This document shows positions 38,901-53,900 of a stretch of 64,000 nt of DNA, in pieces. Every line of letters starts with the position of its first letter. The stretch's first letter is position 1. The notes beneath the pieces were generated by a model that had not been told where the DNA came from, did not search any database, and saw nothing but the letters and a program-made list of their open reading frames with translations. Made by a program: the position numbers and the translations under genes. The DNA comes from Ascaris suum (taxonomy: Eukaryota; Nematoda; Chromadorea; Rhabditida; Ascarididae): contig CM024168.1 of NCBI GenBank assembly GCA_013433145.1, positions 6,084,184-6,148,183 of the forward strand. The letters are read 5' to 3'.

Positions 38901-41900
38901 AATGTTTACCTTCAAGGCTTCGGCATCTCGATGTGTCGCACAACCAGCTCATCATGGCGTTCGAAGAGGCGACAAGCGTGCAGCTGACGTGTCATGCGAC
39001 TGCAACAATCGGTTCGAACGGGGTTGCACAGTTGCGACAGAGCAGCCCATCGAGGAACCCGAGTAAGTAGAGCGCCAAAGAAAATTTTCGGGAAGTAAAA
39101 AACGATTGTTGCTGCTCAAGGACATTAGCTCACACCGGAAGTAATCACTGACACATTCTAAAAGTTCTGCGTGGTTTTCCCGGAGAGAGCTGAGAATGAG
39201 GTTTTCACAGCATAAAAAATCGAAGTGGATTTTCTAGAACTTTGATATTTCCGAAAAGCGATCGTAATGGCGATTCGCTTCTTGAGCCGTTGATGTTCCT
39301 CCGCTTTCTATGTAATACTAATTTGTGAAGCGTTCAAAAGAACTCATTTATTCGTCGATTTTGTAGGAAAAAACTGGAAAAAGGAAGGAGGGAAGTATAC
39401 AAATCCCTCTCGCCAGTTGTCTTAGACGATTGTATAGGTGTGAGGCCCACTGTCGTACTAGCGTTGAGGAGCACTTAGTAGGTGGAGAGGGGAAGGAGGT
39501 GGGGCGTTAAGGCGGATCGTCGTCTTGATGAGTCACACTTAGCGTCTTGTAAAATTTGCAGGTGTGTTTTGATATATTGCCAGTTAGGTATAACATTCAA
39601 AGGAATTAATTGGCGAAATTTTGTCTAAAAAGGACACATACCACGAGACTAGGGGATTAGGGATTTCACTGGTGAAGATCAGAAGGTTAGCTGCAAAGTA
39701 AGAGGGAAATGCGTTGTGGAACACCGGCATCGAAGATGGAGCAGGTGGAGGCGAAAGAGGAAGCAGCTGAGCCAGGCGGTAACACGTTGCATAATTGAGC
39801 GGTATATCCTTGCAGTATAATAAGCTGCTCTCGATCTTGCTCCAGGCGATTTAAAAGTCTTCCTCTCTGATGCGCCTTGGCCATTAAATTCACCTCTCTC
39901 TGCTCTTGTTCCTTTTCAAGATTAGGCAATAGCTGAAGCCGCCTTCTTTCATATGCTGACAGTTGATTTAGTGCGGCCTGAATCTGAGATATATGGTGCT
40001 CTAGAGTCTGCAGCGTTCATTGAGATCTGACGCGTTGTCTTCCTGCAAATATCTTTCCACTTTCGCTTGAGCCAAATCAGCCGCCTGTTTTATCTCACCA
40101 CTTATAACTTATTCTTTCTCCCTCTCTTTTTCTTTTAAATTTCACGTAATAAAATTACCTTTCTTCCTTATCGATAGCTCACCGGCTCAGCACCAGTTGT
40201 CTACAAAAACAGGCACCTGGACACTTGGAGGTCGGCGATTTCACCGGTGAAGACGAGATTAGCCGCGAAGTAAGGGGAAGGGCGTCGTAGAACAGCGGGG
40301 TCGAAGATGGGCCAAGCGGAGGCGAAGGAGGAAGCAGCGTCGAAATCGCGGCGGCCATTCCATTTATTCGTTTGTATGACGATTCACTTTCACTTGACTT
40401 TTTGATGCACCGTTGTCGCTGTTAACGCTGTTAACCACATTTATCTCAATGTATTGATATTCGTTGTGGGACGTTATCCTTCCAAGTGAGATCGAAGACG
40501 GTGATATGATTAGGGAAAAGTGTAAGGATTTTGTTTCCTGCGATCGTCGCTTCATTTCTGCTTGTATTGGGCAAACAATATTTTCTGCAGAACCCATCTT
40601 CACATTGCTTGGAGAGATGTATCTTAGGCTTGCGATTCCGCGACAATTGTGTAAGCGATCGGTTACCAGAGTATGAAGCATCGCTTTGTTATGCTTTAAA
40701 AGTGTTTATCATTTGCATCATCATTGATAGGAGTTGCAGAAAGATGGTGTTGTGCTAACCTCGTCAGCAAACTCTTTCCACTTGTTTTATCGTGAAGAAT
40801 GCATTAAGCGAAGAACTAACTGGCACAGGATAATATATTCATGAGGCGTTGGCTATTAAACGTTCGCTTATATACCCATAGTCGAGTATCTTGTGAAATG
40901 TTATACGGCAAAGGTACATTTGGAGATTTTCTTGAAAGAGTAGAGGGACGTTGAGAACGGTGGTCTTACACTTCTTTTGCCATTTTTCTTTTACCGCTTG
41001 CATTTTCTCGCCGAACACTAGCTAGAATTTTTCAGGTGAAGCGGTCAGTCCTTTTGCTTTGGCAACCCCTCTACAACTGCAATCTTCTAACTAAGATATT
41101 TTATTTTGAGGCTGTGAGAGCAACTTCATAGAGTAGGCCATCGTTTTATAGGAAGTCGGTCAAAATCGGCTGTTCGAAGTCAGCGCTCTTTGAGTGTTGC
41201 GCGTGTTGGTGACGCATTGCGTGATTCCCATGTGGACGCATGTGTTCATAAGCAACATACTCGTCTGGAGTCGTTACGCACGTTTCAAGCGGGTGGCAAC
41301 CGTCTTCAGGAAATACCACTTATGTTGCCTAAAGCTCTAACTTTGAGTCCCAGAAAGAAGCTCCGTGACGCACGATTGAAGGATGGTAATAATGTAAGCT
41401 TCCCTCTTCTTTCCTTTTCCTGCTTTTCTTTTCCTCGCTGGGACACTATACTCAGGCATAAGGGGTCGTCTTTGTTGCAGATGGCGATGGGGAGGTAGGC
41501 GACAAGGCTATATTTGCCTGTGTATTTTGGTTGATGTTTTTTGTATGCATCATTAGAATATCTTCCACGCTTGTAAAGAATGCAAGCCATTATCAGCGTG
41601 CTATTTTCTCATACCATGTCCCTTGTCGCTGCTCTGCTAAGACGTCATACGAACTCGTCGTCCATCTATTCCTATGACTTTTTGCTTTTAAATTGAGTTG
41701 TGAAGAGGCCGTCATCCTAGCAGGCACCTGAATGTTGTTAAGGGAAAATGATATGTAGCTACCCTGATCTGAACAGTATCCACTAGTATTACTTGGGCGT
41801 AAGTTTGTGCTTCAGACTGAAGAAGTAAGTAGTGTGGTCGTTAAAGCTCGGCGTCCCCGTGGCAAGAAAGTGGAAGAATGCCCTACTAGCTCAGAGGATA

Positions 41901-44900
41901 CAAAGCCTCGGGATAATGTCCTTCTAGCTTGCAGGACTCAGGGTCATCGAAACAACACCGGTGTTATCATAAGTATATAATCATTTGATTTCTGTGGAAA
42001 TGCAATTGTTGGTCTGAATAGTCATAGCGATATTAAAATTTGTACAAAAACGATATTCATTTGACTTGCCGCAATTTCCGTTTTTTGCTGATTTTTTGCA
42101 ATTTATGCCTCCTTACCTCTTCACTAATGCGTCCAGTTTTATTGACATTTATTGCAGAAGCGGCGCAATTTGATTTTCCCGGCACTAACATCATTGGATG
42201 TTAGTGATAATTGCATAAAGTCGGTGCCGGCAACACTCTCCCTTCTTTCATCGCTTTCCGTGCTCAACCTATCAGGCAACACCGCCATCGAATCACTGCC
42301 ACCGGAACTCGGACTTCTTGGTAAGAACCTCAGGCTCGTTTGCTTTCACTGTACTGTGAATATCTCAGGACTTTTATGCCTTAAAGGAACATTTTGGTTC
42401 TATTGCATTGAGTGTTGTTTTGTTTCAAATATTATAGCATAGCTTGTTTATAATAATTTTGAACTTTATTGATCTAATTCTTACCCTTCCCGTCAAAATT
42501 CATTCTTAGAAAATGTCTCTGAAAATTGACTCAAAAAATTTTACGTTGGTGGTCGTAGTTTAGAAGTTCCATGATTTCGGAGCCACACGATATATTTACA
42601 GACCAAATGCTTTTTTGGAAGTGTGGTTTTGAGTGTTTGCTTTAAGAACGTTAATCGCATCGTGTAGTTGGTGCAAGAAGAGGGCACTCAAGAAATGAAG
42701 GAGCTTCCTGAGGAGGGAAAAGGGGTCGAGAGCATTCTCTTTGTGCACTGCAAAGATATCAAGTGAGAACTGAGTCCTGCACGTCATGTTGAATCTAGTT
42801 AAGTTTATCGTCATTTGAATTCTCTTAGTGCCTGTAGATTTTTTTGTTTAAAATTGCGAACGTGGATGTAGTATAATGATATTTTATCCCACTTCAATGG
42901 CTATTTTTTTCTTATTTAATTCATCGGTATTTGACAACGAATTATTTGTTATTGTTGGAGCAAATTCGGTGGAGAGAACCCCCAAAAGGTAAAAAGAAAA
43001 GCACAATTCATCTCAAGGACAGGTTGTGATTGCATTCGTGGTCGAACGCCACATTGCCTCCTCATAGCACCCATAGTTCTTTAATGTATTTCTTCAAGTG
43101 CACGAGTTTTGCCAATTTATAGGTGCTTTGAGTGGTGATTTGATGAGTAGAAACAACGGCCAATAAAATCGAACTTTCTATCCCGTCGTAACGCCATCGA
43201 TGATGTGTCCAGTAATGATTTGTCCAGTCAAATAAATAAGGAATGTAATGTAATTTATAGGCAAGCTATGGAATTTGAATTTGAAAGGTTGTTCGCTGCG
43301 AGACCCAATTAGGAGTATGATTCAAGTGGACAACTACAAAACCGTTGATCTGATCGCCTATTTGAAGTCGATTTTGGAGGAGTTCGTTCTTTTGTCTATT
43401 CATCCAACGATCCGTTTTTCTTCAACTTTTCACATTTTGCTGTAAAGGCGTAGCAACTGTTCTATTGAAGAGTCGGCCAGTTTTTCGCCTCATTTGTGGA
43501 TGGTGGATCGGTGGTGAGATCCCAAGTGTAGGGTATAGAGGTGCATTTGTCTCCGGTCCGTGATCTCGGCCTTCTAGGAGGTGCGATGTTAGAGGACGTA
43601 TTCGTCGAGATATTAGAAGGCGTGTAAGACATCATGTTTATGAGTTAAAATAACCAGGTTTAAGAGTTAAGAAACGAGTTACACCCGAGTACTTCAAAAG
43701 GTAGTTTGCGGTTTCTAAGGAGGGCATGTGAAGGTGTACATTTTGCTTTCGCGAACGAAAATGCGCTTGTTTACCTATTATCTCTAAAATTCTCATTTTC
43801 TCATGTCATCCTTCCTTATATCCTAGTCATTTTTGGCATCTTTTGATGCATTCCAGTGTAATCCGATCACTGTTGGGTTCTGAGTCACCCTATACCTTCT
43901 GATTGCAGTAACTGGCGTCGTCTAATTCTGTAGTGGGATTAGGAGGTTAGAATAGAAAAATATCTTCGGAATATTTTTTCTTTCTGAAAGTATTTATGGG
44001 GGAGACTGATCCAGCTATAAGGCAGCATTTGAATTAAGGAATATTCCATCAATAGAGAGAATCTTCTTGCAGCTCACGTCCATATACGAGATTGAAATTA
44101 ATGATAGTGGGTGTGCAGGGAATTGGCAAAACATCACTGCTGCAACAGATTCGTCTCGAGGGTACCGTTGGCAAACGAACACAACCGAATGATGTAAGTT
44201 TGGTTAATTGCAGAGCTGCGCCTATGAGACCAATTTGAATTGTACTCTTAGATAAACGGTGCATAACAGCGAAGGTATGTATGGTAGTTGAAAGCGTCGT
44301 TGCTTAGCAAATGAATGGAGAGCGAGTGATTGCGTGAGAACATTGCACTGTGAAATGTTTCAATGCTTTCGCAGACTTCCTTACAATCAGGGAGCGAAAT
44401 GTTGCTCCCAACTCATTTGCCATAATATGTGATAAAATCAGGATAGGTATGGTGCCTACCGAGCGGCAGTGGACATTCTGGATTGATCTTAACGTTTAGA
44501 ATTTCGTCACTTTCTAGTGCCAAACTCAGAGCGCCATAATTCGATTTTTATGGATCGTTGCCTTGAAATTTTTATCCTAATGGCAATTAATAAACATCTC
44601 ATTAAAAGGTTTGCTTTAAAACTGAAGGTGATATGATGATTGCGTTGAAGTTGAAAAAAAAAAAGAGAGATGTCTCACCTTTTGTTTATTCGATAGTGTG
44701 CCGCTGGATTTTTTTGTGATTCGATGATGAGAAACGATTTCGGCACTTATCCATTTGTCCGGAATTTTCTAGTAACATCTGTGTCCGGAAAAAACAAATA
44801 AATGGCGTCGTAGTTAGCAAGATCAATGTGTTCTGATCTCGTATGTACATTGTTCATGCGTTTTGCTTTGTTTGTTTTTTTCCTTTCACGTTGCGGGGAA

Positions 44901-47900
44901 TGAAAGAATGATTTCATTAGGTAAGTTCCTTTTTTGCTGCGTTCCATATCAAAATGACGGGGCTTATTGTTTACTCTCTTGATACAGTGAGAGCTGATCA
45001 GGTGCAGTGCTAAGGGACTTTATTTGCCGAATAGCCGTTTGACCGTTCAGAGCTGGTCACGTCGGATGGGTCATACAACAGCGAACGGAGATCGTACCGC
45101 TAAAGGAATTAACATTTCGACGGTTGGCGTCGATATTGCCGAATGGACTTTCGAGCCAAAGAAGACCAAAGGTGCGTTCTTAAGTGGTCCGGTGTCTCGT
45201 CTGCTTTAGTTTCGTCGGTCTAGTTCTCTCACTTGTATACATTTCTTTTCGCTCTCTATTGTTGCTAGCTGTATTTGCGATTATTTGTAGATCTTCTATG
45301 ATTATTTTAAAGCGTCTTATCTCTATGTAGCTTTCTTCAACATTTCTCTAAAGGTTTTTGCATTTCTTTATACGTTTTCTTCACTTCTTTCTATTCTTTT
45401 CTATGATCACATTTCGGTTTTTCTTTTGCTTCTGCGTTCACGTACATTTCTGGATATTTTTTTAATATTCGATACTTCATTGCGCACTTTCAAATATTTT
45501 TATGTCTTTTGTTACCAAAATTTCAATGCGTTCTAATGATACCAATATTTATTCAGGTGAGCCAACGTTCGGGCCAATCACGTTCAGAACATGGGATTTT
45601 GGTGGGCAACGTGAATATTACGCAACACATCAATATTTTCTTTCGAGGAGGTCACTGTATATTGTTGTGTGGCGCACTACCGATGGCGATGCGGCTTTAC
45701 CGGATATGCATCAATGGCTTGTTAATATACAGGTAACTTAACTGTTTTATTAATAATAAGTAGATGATGTTTTTGGTGCTATGTTGATGAATATTTTGAG
45801 GTACTCTACTCTGATGTTATGAGACCCTTTTTGTTCCATTTATTTTGAATTCGTTTGCACTGAAGATTTTCTGTTCGGTGTGAGGGGTTTTTTTTTCACT
45901 CTCCGAATGACTTTTTCGATGTTTTTAAAATAACCGTTAGTTTACCTTAGTTGACGCTCGGTTTTTGGTAAAGGTTTGAGGTGCGCTGAACCAAAATATT
46001 AAAGCATTGGCAGCGTTACTTCTGTTAAACGTGGTTTTATGACAACATAATAAATATTTTTTGAAAGAAGCAGTGAATTATTAGCATTTTCTGCCTCGAG
46101 CAAATATTTTATGAACCATTGCTGTTATGTTATTTGATTTATCTTGCAGGCACGGGCACCTAATTCTCCAGTAATTATTGTTGGGACGCATGTGGATCAA
46201 GTCCTCTCAAGTACTGAACGATTTCCAAGTGGTTATCTCGAGGAACTGGATGCAATTATCAGAAGTTTGTTTCCTTGAGCACAACTTATTACTAAAACTT
46301 CAAATGTAGTCCCCTCGACTTATTATGCGACTATTTCTAAGCTTCTCACTGTTTTAGCCTTCTTTCGTTGAAGTTTACAAGTGAACAAAAGGTTTATGGC
46401 GATTGCAAAATTAACGGGGGGAGGTCAGCCATTCAAAATTTTATTTTTCCTCGAAATCTGAGGCATTGTTTTCCATTCATGCAATGCACTCCTTTGCTTC
46501 GCTGACGTTAATTTCCGGAGGTTGTCCTTCTGCTACCTTACAAGTTTCAACTTCATGAAATCTCATACTTAATTAACTTCATGTATTGTGATCTGAATAG
46601 TTGTTGGTTTACTTCACGCGTGATTTATTAGGTGTCTTGCACACATTTGATGAAGGGTAAAACCTCGTTGCAGAGAAGGGGTGGGAGAAATGAGAATCCT
46701 CTTGCGCTTCAGCGAGAATCGTCTCGTTCTGTAGCATTTGTAATGTTGCTTTCCCTGCTTTGTCCCCCAACTCTCATTTTCGGGTCCGCTTGCACAGCAT
46801 GCTCGTTCACGTCAATTTTAGGGCGCTTTGTGCTAGTGCCAGATGCGGATAAGAAAGGACTTCCACGAGTAGTCGACTCGATGTTCGTCTCATCGAAAAC
46901 TAAATACAATATCCGAGCCTTATGCAATTTGCTCTATCGAACGGCATTCGATATACGAACGGCTGGCAGCAAGGAGCGCCTTCTTGATCAGAAAATACCT
47001 GCGTCTTATTTAGCTCTTGAAAAGGTTATCCCCTCAAATTCCGTTGTTCTGGATGTTGTAAAGGTTTTTGTCGTTGTGAAGATAAGTTAAAAGAAAGTGA
47101 TATATCCCTCAATTGCCGTCAAGCTTATTCAGCACGCGTCGGAGTTCTTGAGCTTAAGTCGCCCTTAAGCAATTGAGTCATTTAATATGCATTGTTACCA
47201 CTTTTACTGCTTTTCTTAATACAGTACTTTTGGTTGATTTACCGTACAAGTTCGACGAGAACCCCGGGACTGTGTGGGCCATTATTCTTTCGAAGGAAAA
47301 TTTAGTTCATGGAATTTTTCTGTTTTATTCGCCATGAGGGAATTGAGTCGGTATTGTGAGGTATTTCAAAAACGTGTTCATTTTCTCAAGAAGTGACTGC
47401 GGATTCTCGTATCTGCACACTGTGCGTGTTTATTACACCTTTGCAAAAACCATCGCATCTTCAGAACGCACTGGCATCTCTTTCTATGGTTAAGTTGTAA
47501 AGAGGAGTTTTATATAAAGAAGAGATTGTTGAGAAGATGGGACTTTATTGGAAGTTGTGCTGTAGTTGAGTTTTCAGATTGTTGTTGCTTTGGGAGATGA
47601 AAGGCGATCGATCGGAATAGAGCCGGTGATGAAAGGAAGTGATTTCCGGATGGCAGTACAGGAGAGAATGTTAAAGAATTATGGACGTGCGTTCCGCGAT
47701 GATATCGAATTCAATCACGCTTGCTCTTTCCTTCATGAAAATGGTACTTATTTATTGCCGTTGCGAAATAGTTGGGCATAGCAATGCACGCTCACATTGC
47801 TTTGAGCTGTAATATATTTATATGTTCCTATAACGTCTCATTGTCTTTTTTATCTCCCCCTCTCTCGCAATCTCTTTCTTTTCAAAGGCGTAACAGCGAA

Positions 47901-50900
47901 GCTAGCGGAATTGCTGGGTTAACTGTATCAGTGAAAGTGATCTAGTAAAGAGTTGAAATAACTGCATTACTGAAATACCGTCGTTTTGTTTTCTTTGTGG
48001 AAGGTATTTTAATAGTGCAGTGCTCATATGCTTAGAAGAAATGTTTTTCTTTTGAAGCATTGTTCGTTATTTCTTTCAATCCACCAAAGTGAAAAATATC
48101 CAGAAAAGAACTTCTAGTTTCTCATCGGCGATACGGTGGCGTCGTTGCCGCAGTAGTTAAATAATGTTAGATAATATTTTTGTTGTTTTGTAGGTGTAAT
48201 ATTGCATTATGAGGATGTCACCCTACGAGAGTTGTATTTCTTGGACCCGCAATGGTTGTGTGATATACTGGCACATGTTATAACAATCCGAGAAATTAAT
48301 CCCTTTGCAAGGAATGGACTCATGAAGATCGATGATCTGCAGATACTTTTTAAGTCACTTAAGCTTGGCTCTTCGGCTATCAATTTAAGGTGATCGCTTG
48401 TTTATTTAGCACTTCAGGTTCATTTTATTTTATTTACTTTCCATTTATTATGTAGGTGTTGACTTATTTTTCTGTTTTTTAAATTTATTTGAAATAGTTG
48501 ATTGGTCATTTCTTCTTCAATTCATTGTTTATGCTGTATCATATCGATTGTCACAAATGGGGACAAGTTGTTTCATTGGCTGAAAACAACTTCAAAAGTA
48601 ATGCGATGTGACTAGACATTAGAAGTGACGCGGTCGTTACGAACTGGATAGAAATGCGTACTCAAACTCTGCGCACTGTTGAATATTGAAACAGAAGTTC
48701 AAGTCAGCGATAAATCATCTCGTGGCTAGGCATCGTGTTTATCGGGAATACGCTTAGCTTGGCAGTGCAACGTTTACGTGGCTACATTTTGAATTCGAAT
48801 ACCTTGCTTGCGAGAAGAGACTTTCAGAGAGAACAGTCTCTTTGCTAATTTTGCCCCACGTGGCTTTTCCTGAATCGTATCATTTGAAATTTTTTTCGTT
48901 CTAAATTTCATCACCATATCAGTGCATTTTTGAGATTTTTGCAAGGCCTCAATTTAGTTCTTCAATTTAGTTCACATAATATTTCGATGTGGAAAATTAA
49001 AAGTGTCATATTTGCAGGTCGCATATAATATCACTTTTGCATAAATTTGAGGTGGCACTAACTTGGCAATCACGCTCATTGCTCATTCCATCACTTCTTC
49101 CCGACGAATATCAGCTTAGAGGTGGCTACCCAGGGTCACGTGTTGCGGTTAGTTTTGCAGATACTTCCTCACTCACACTAATAATGCGACAAGTTAACGA
49201 GGAATTCGCTAGGTAAAACCTGAAATCGAAAATGCATGCGTCGATTAATTTTTTTTACTAAGTGACGCGATCAGTCTCTGACTAGCATACAGTATTCGAA
49301 TGAAACCCTATGATGTTGTCACAGTGACGCCCTATTCTGCGGTGGTTCTCTGCTTGTTCCCTCTGAGGTTCTTCCGAGTTCTCATGAGAGGTGGAGTTCT
49401 GTCACGGGAATGATCATAAGTCGTATTTATGCAAGAGCAAGAACATGCTTGGACAAGAAAATGGGCATATTTGAGGGGAGGGAATATTAGAATATATGTA
49501 GTGGCATTAATCGCTAATGTTGTGCAGGTGTTGAGATAAAACGAGTGGTGCCAGGCAGACGTTTTAAGTACCAGTGAGAGAATTATCCGGCAAAGTGCTA
49601 GAAAAGTTCACACTGCATATCTGTTGTGGACCAGAAGTTGAATTTTTGCAACTGTGGAAACTCAGGTGGCAACAAAGGTTACCGGGTGGCAGCTGAGTAG
49701 AATGGCCCGGGAGTCGACAGCTGTGAATACCGGCGCTCGATCAGGAGCGCCACTGCAGCTTCAATCGCTCTTCTATCAGCGAAGTCTCGATGAACCATTA
49801 GCACAGTCTAAGAAGCCTTTGAAGAATCCAACACAGAGCGGTGACGCTTCGAAAGCAGTGAAAAGGTCTCCGGTAAGCTTGGATAGAGCACAGCTGGATC
49901 GTGAGGATGGGCAGTTGACTGGAGAAGAGAAATGCACTGTTGATGTGCAGTTCGAGGACGAGGTGAGACTTTTTTTCGTTCGTTCTGAAGATTCCCATCC
50001 TTGTTCCCGTGGTTACGAAAAATCGAGACCAAGCCGTCATTGTTGCGAGGAATTCCGTTCGAATTCGCATGGTTGTGGAGGATTCCGCTCGAATCCCCAT
50101 GATTCTGAAGGATTTCGCTTAAATTTGCACCTCCTAGTTCCTAACTCATATAAATTCGTGGGCGATGTTAGAGTCGCGAATTTGGTGGTCTTTGCGGTTC
50201 TCCTTTTTGCCTGTGTGTTTTTCGTTTTCAGCTTTCTATTTAGCTGTTCACTTTTTTCCGCAGTACTTTCCCTGCAATTTTGCACTCTACTGTGCTGCAA
50301 GAGAGTGATTAATAAAACAATTTTTCGACTTACCTTTTGCAAGAATCATAGATTGTGTTCTCAGTACGTGATATTAATTACTTTATTCTTGGTTCTCTTT
50401 GGTTGTTTTGATCCCAGAAAAGTGGTCTTTATTGTGCGATTGCAGGTGTTACGTGTTACAGATTTTTATTGATTGAGTAGTTATGAGTTCGCCATTGGGT
50501 TGTTCTTGAAGAGGAATTGCAGGACGGTGCCTAAGAATATTATATTCTAGATGGCCCAGCCTGAAAGTGTTTTTTAGGAGATCGTGCGTAGAGTGTATGT
50601 GATGGCATATATTCCATCTGGATTTTGGTCACGGTTGATGACTCGTATATTGGGAGATGAACATATAACAGCTTGTATCGAGCGCCTTTTCTACGTGCTT
50701 GATATGCCGTCTCATAGGCATATTGATTGGTTGAAACGCCTCTGCGATCGCAATTATAAACCCGATTGGTTATTGTGGCAGACGGGCATTGAGGTGAGTT
50801 CCAATAAACTACAGGAGTGTTAAGCGGATGGCAGTGTACTGAATGGCGGTCGGCGGAGGACAAAAGTTTAGGAAAAATCCGGGAAAGGTGGGGGAGAAGC

Positions 50901-53900
50901 GAGATCCCTCCTGAAAAACTATACTCTCCATTTCGCACTGCGTCACTAGCAAACCGCAAAGATTTTGGGAAGAAATTCTTTTATTTACAGCTGTTGTTGA
51001 CTTGTCGGAATGGCCCAGCCCAAGGGTCCAGTCAGAATATTCCGAGTGGAAGATGAAAGATTCTCAGAAGAAGGTAGACAGTCGATAAGTGGCTCAAACA
51101 ATTTCTGCTTGTTTCTATTCCTTGTTCGCTTACATTTTCTTTAACGTCGTTAAAAGATTCCTTCTCTCTTTCGACCTTCTCTGTGCATATAACTTGGAGA
51201 CTCAGTGCTTTGTTATCCCAAATGAAATCACGTTTTTTATTGACTTTGCTTGGCGGCTTGCCGGCACCAAGTGCTCTACAGCGCATTCTGAAAAATATAT
51301 AAAAGATAGGGTTAGAGTACGAGATTTTTCGAAAGTTGGAATGATGAAGACTCAATTATTTCGTTTTGGATAAGGTAGAGAGATTGCAAGATGAAACCAT
51401 TGGCATTCACTCATTCGAAATTGAGGGAGAGGCGGGAGAGAAGGAATGCAGATTGACGCTCGATGGGAAGAGTCCTCCGGTAAAACTTGACCGCTCACCG
51501 TAGTTGATTATAGTGACGGTTAACGGAAATTGTTGCAGTATAAGTACTTAAGAGATGCTGCGGTCACAGTTGATTGTGGTGGATGAACAGACTTCGAGGG
51601 CAAAGAGTGCGGCCCTCACATGTGCACATGCTTCGTTGTGAGTAGTCACCATAGTGCCGCAACATGGCGATCGGTTTTCTAAGCTTATACATTGAATGCG
51701 TCAAATCGATAAATGCGTACAAAATCGTATCACTCAAAACTTTTGTTCGCATATCGGTAGTTGCCGTGATCAAGTCACTGTTTTTCCGAATTGTAGGTGA
51801 TTGCGTTCGGGCAGTCGTTGTTCATGTTACGTCAGTTTTTGCCATTGGCTGAGGTACGTGACGTTCATTATGAGGCGGTTGAGTGGCGAGCTCGTAGCGA
51901 GGATGGACAGTGGCGCACAAGCGACGTGCATAATTCAGCACTAGTCGAAATCATCATTCCGTCGTTTAGGTAATTTTGTTGTAAATTCTGGTATCAGTGG
52001 GATATCCGCATCCCTTTCTTCATTCTTCTGAAAGGTTTTACAGCGAAAATTCTTCGTTTCCAGAAGAAAGTGAATTTCATGAGGAATACCTTCCAGTCGA
52101 ATGATTGCGTTTGTATGCTTTTCAAATTTTACTCACATACTGAATTGCCGACTAATACAGTTTGATTGTTAAACGATGTGAGATAGTGTGCTTTGCATTT
52201 TTTTGACCTTCAGGGTTGCGATCACTCAAGATGATGATGTGTTTGTATTGCACAGTGATCGATCATTCATCACGAAATTTATGGCGCTTGTTGTCGATAT
52301 TATTGATACTCTTTTAGAAGATTGGTGAGTGCTTTTTGCTTTCTTATATGCATGTTAATGTATCATTTAATGCACGTTTATCCGTCGAGTGCTTCAAAAA
52401 GAGATTATTTGAGGATTGCTGAGGGAATATTATTACTTCGTTGTAGTTTCAGTGGGCGATAAACGTTGCATGTTGCAGGTATCCATCTTTAGGCACTCGT
52501 TTCGTGCACACATCAGAGGGCCGTCTACTTGTGAATCGTCTCATTCCTTGTCCGCATTGTGCCAACGATTCCCGCACAACGGATTCGGTGCGTAGTGCAC
52601 GTGATGACTCAAGTGTTGTATCATCAAAAAAAGCGCCCAACTGGTGTGTTGTTGCGTAATTGCTTTATGCTTTTTGGACTGTGAATTATATTGTAATCTT
52701 ATGAGGTAGTATCTGTAGAGATGTACACAGAGCATTATAGGAACTTCAGGGTTCCAGTGTCGGAACATGAGTTGGCGTAGTTAGTAGAGCAAAGGGTTGG
52801 TAGTGTGAAAGCTGTTCAAATCGCATGACAGCAAGACTTCGCTTGTGCAGATTTTCTTACTCGATGTCACTATGTACTAGACGAGAGAGTTTGATATGTT
52901 TCTTGTAGAAGGTTTTAGTTGAAGAAGAACGTGAATAGAACGCAAATCAGCCGTCTGTCATTTCTGGATATTTCATTCCGAAAAGAAAAGGTGAAAATAC
53001 ATAGAGTGCTAATGTTTTTCAAAGAAAACATGAAACTACGGTTGCGCGGTTTAGGTTTGGGCAAATTCCCGAACGGTGACATCCACAGATAAATGAAAAA
53101 TATTAGGAAAATTATTTCACAGAATTTCTATGAATTTTTGGAAGTTTTTCGTTTTCTAAGTGCATTTTTCTCGTTTTGTCTTGTTATTAATTTTGCATTA
53201 ACTTCGAATCGGTAAAAAGTAAAGTTACAGCGACGAGAGTGCAGAGGACGAAAATTGGTATAATGCGCATGGATTGCGAACTGTCGTTTTTTTGGAACTG
53301 CATTTTTTGATTTGCTGCATTGTCGGAAATTCTGTCTCCATGGGTTATTTTAACGGGAGGAACCTTTCCGTTTTTTATTTCACCGCTGTGGATTGTTGGT
53401 CATCTTCTTTCCTATGCTGCTTTCTGACAAATTTCCCCCTCTATCGTAATCAACTCTTATTTTTAGCTTAACAGAATCGTTTATTAAAATAAATGTCATG
53501 TTCCTATATTCGCTACTACTATATTTTATAGAACACAATGCAAAATATTCGCTAATTTGAAGTCAGTCAATCGTTATGTGCTACTGTTTCCATCCTATCC
53601 GATTTAACCGCGATGGTGCTAATGAAATTCTATCGTTTTGTTGTTGTTCAGCAGCTTTCTTCCATATTTCATAGCATTTCATACTTCCTCCTGACTTAGA
53701 ATAGGGGGTATATCAGAAAGTCTAAGGAATGCTTTCCTCCTTAACTTTTGAATTGCTCTCAGTCAGAAACTCCTGCTCCACCCATTTTCTTTGCCATCCT
53801 CTTCGTTATGGTTTTTGCAAATTATTTTATCAATACTCAGACTAGAAAAAACGGTTTGGTTTATTTGTCTTAACTTTCTTTCAGTGCTCTTGCCATAGAA

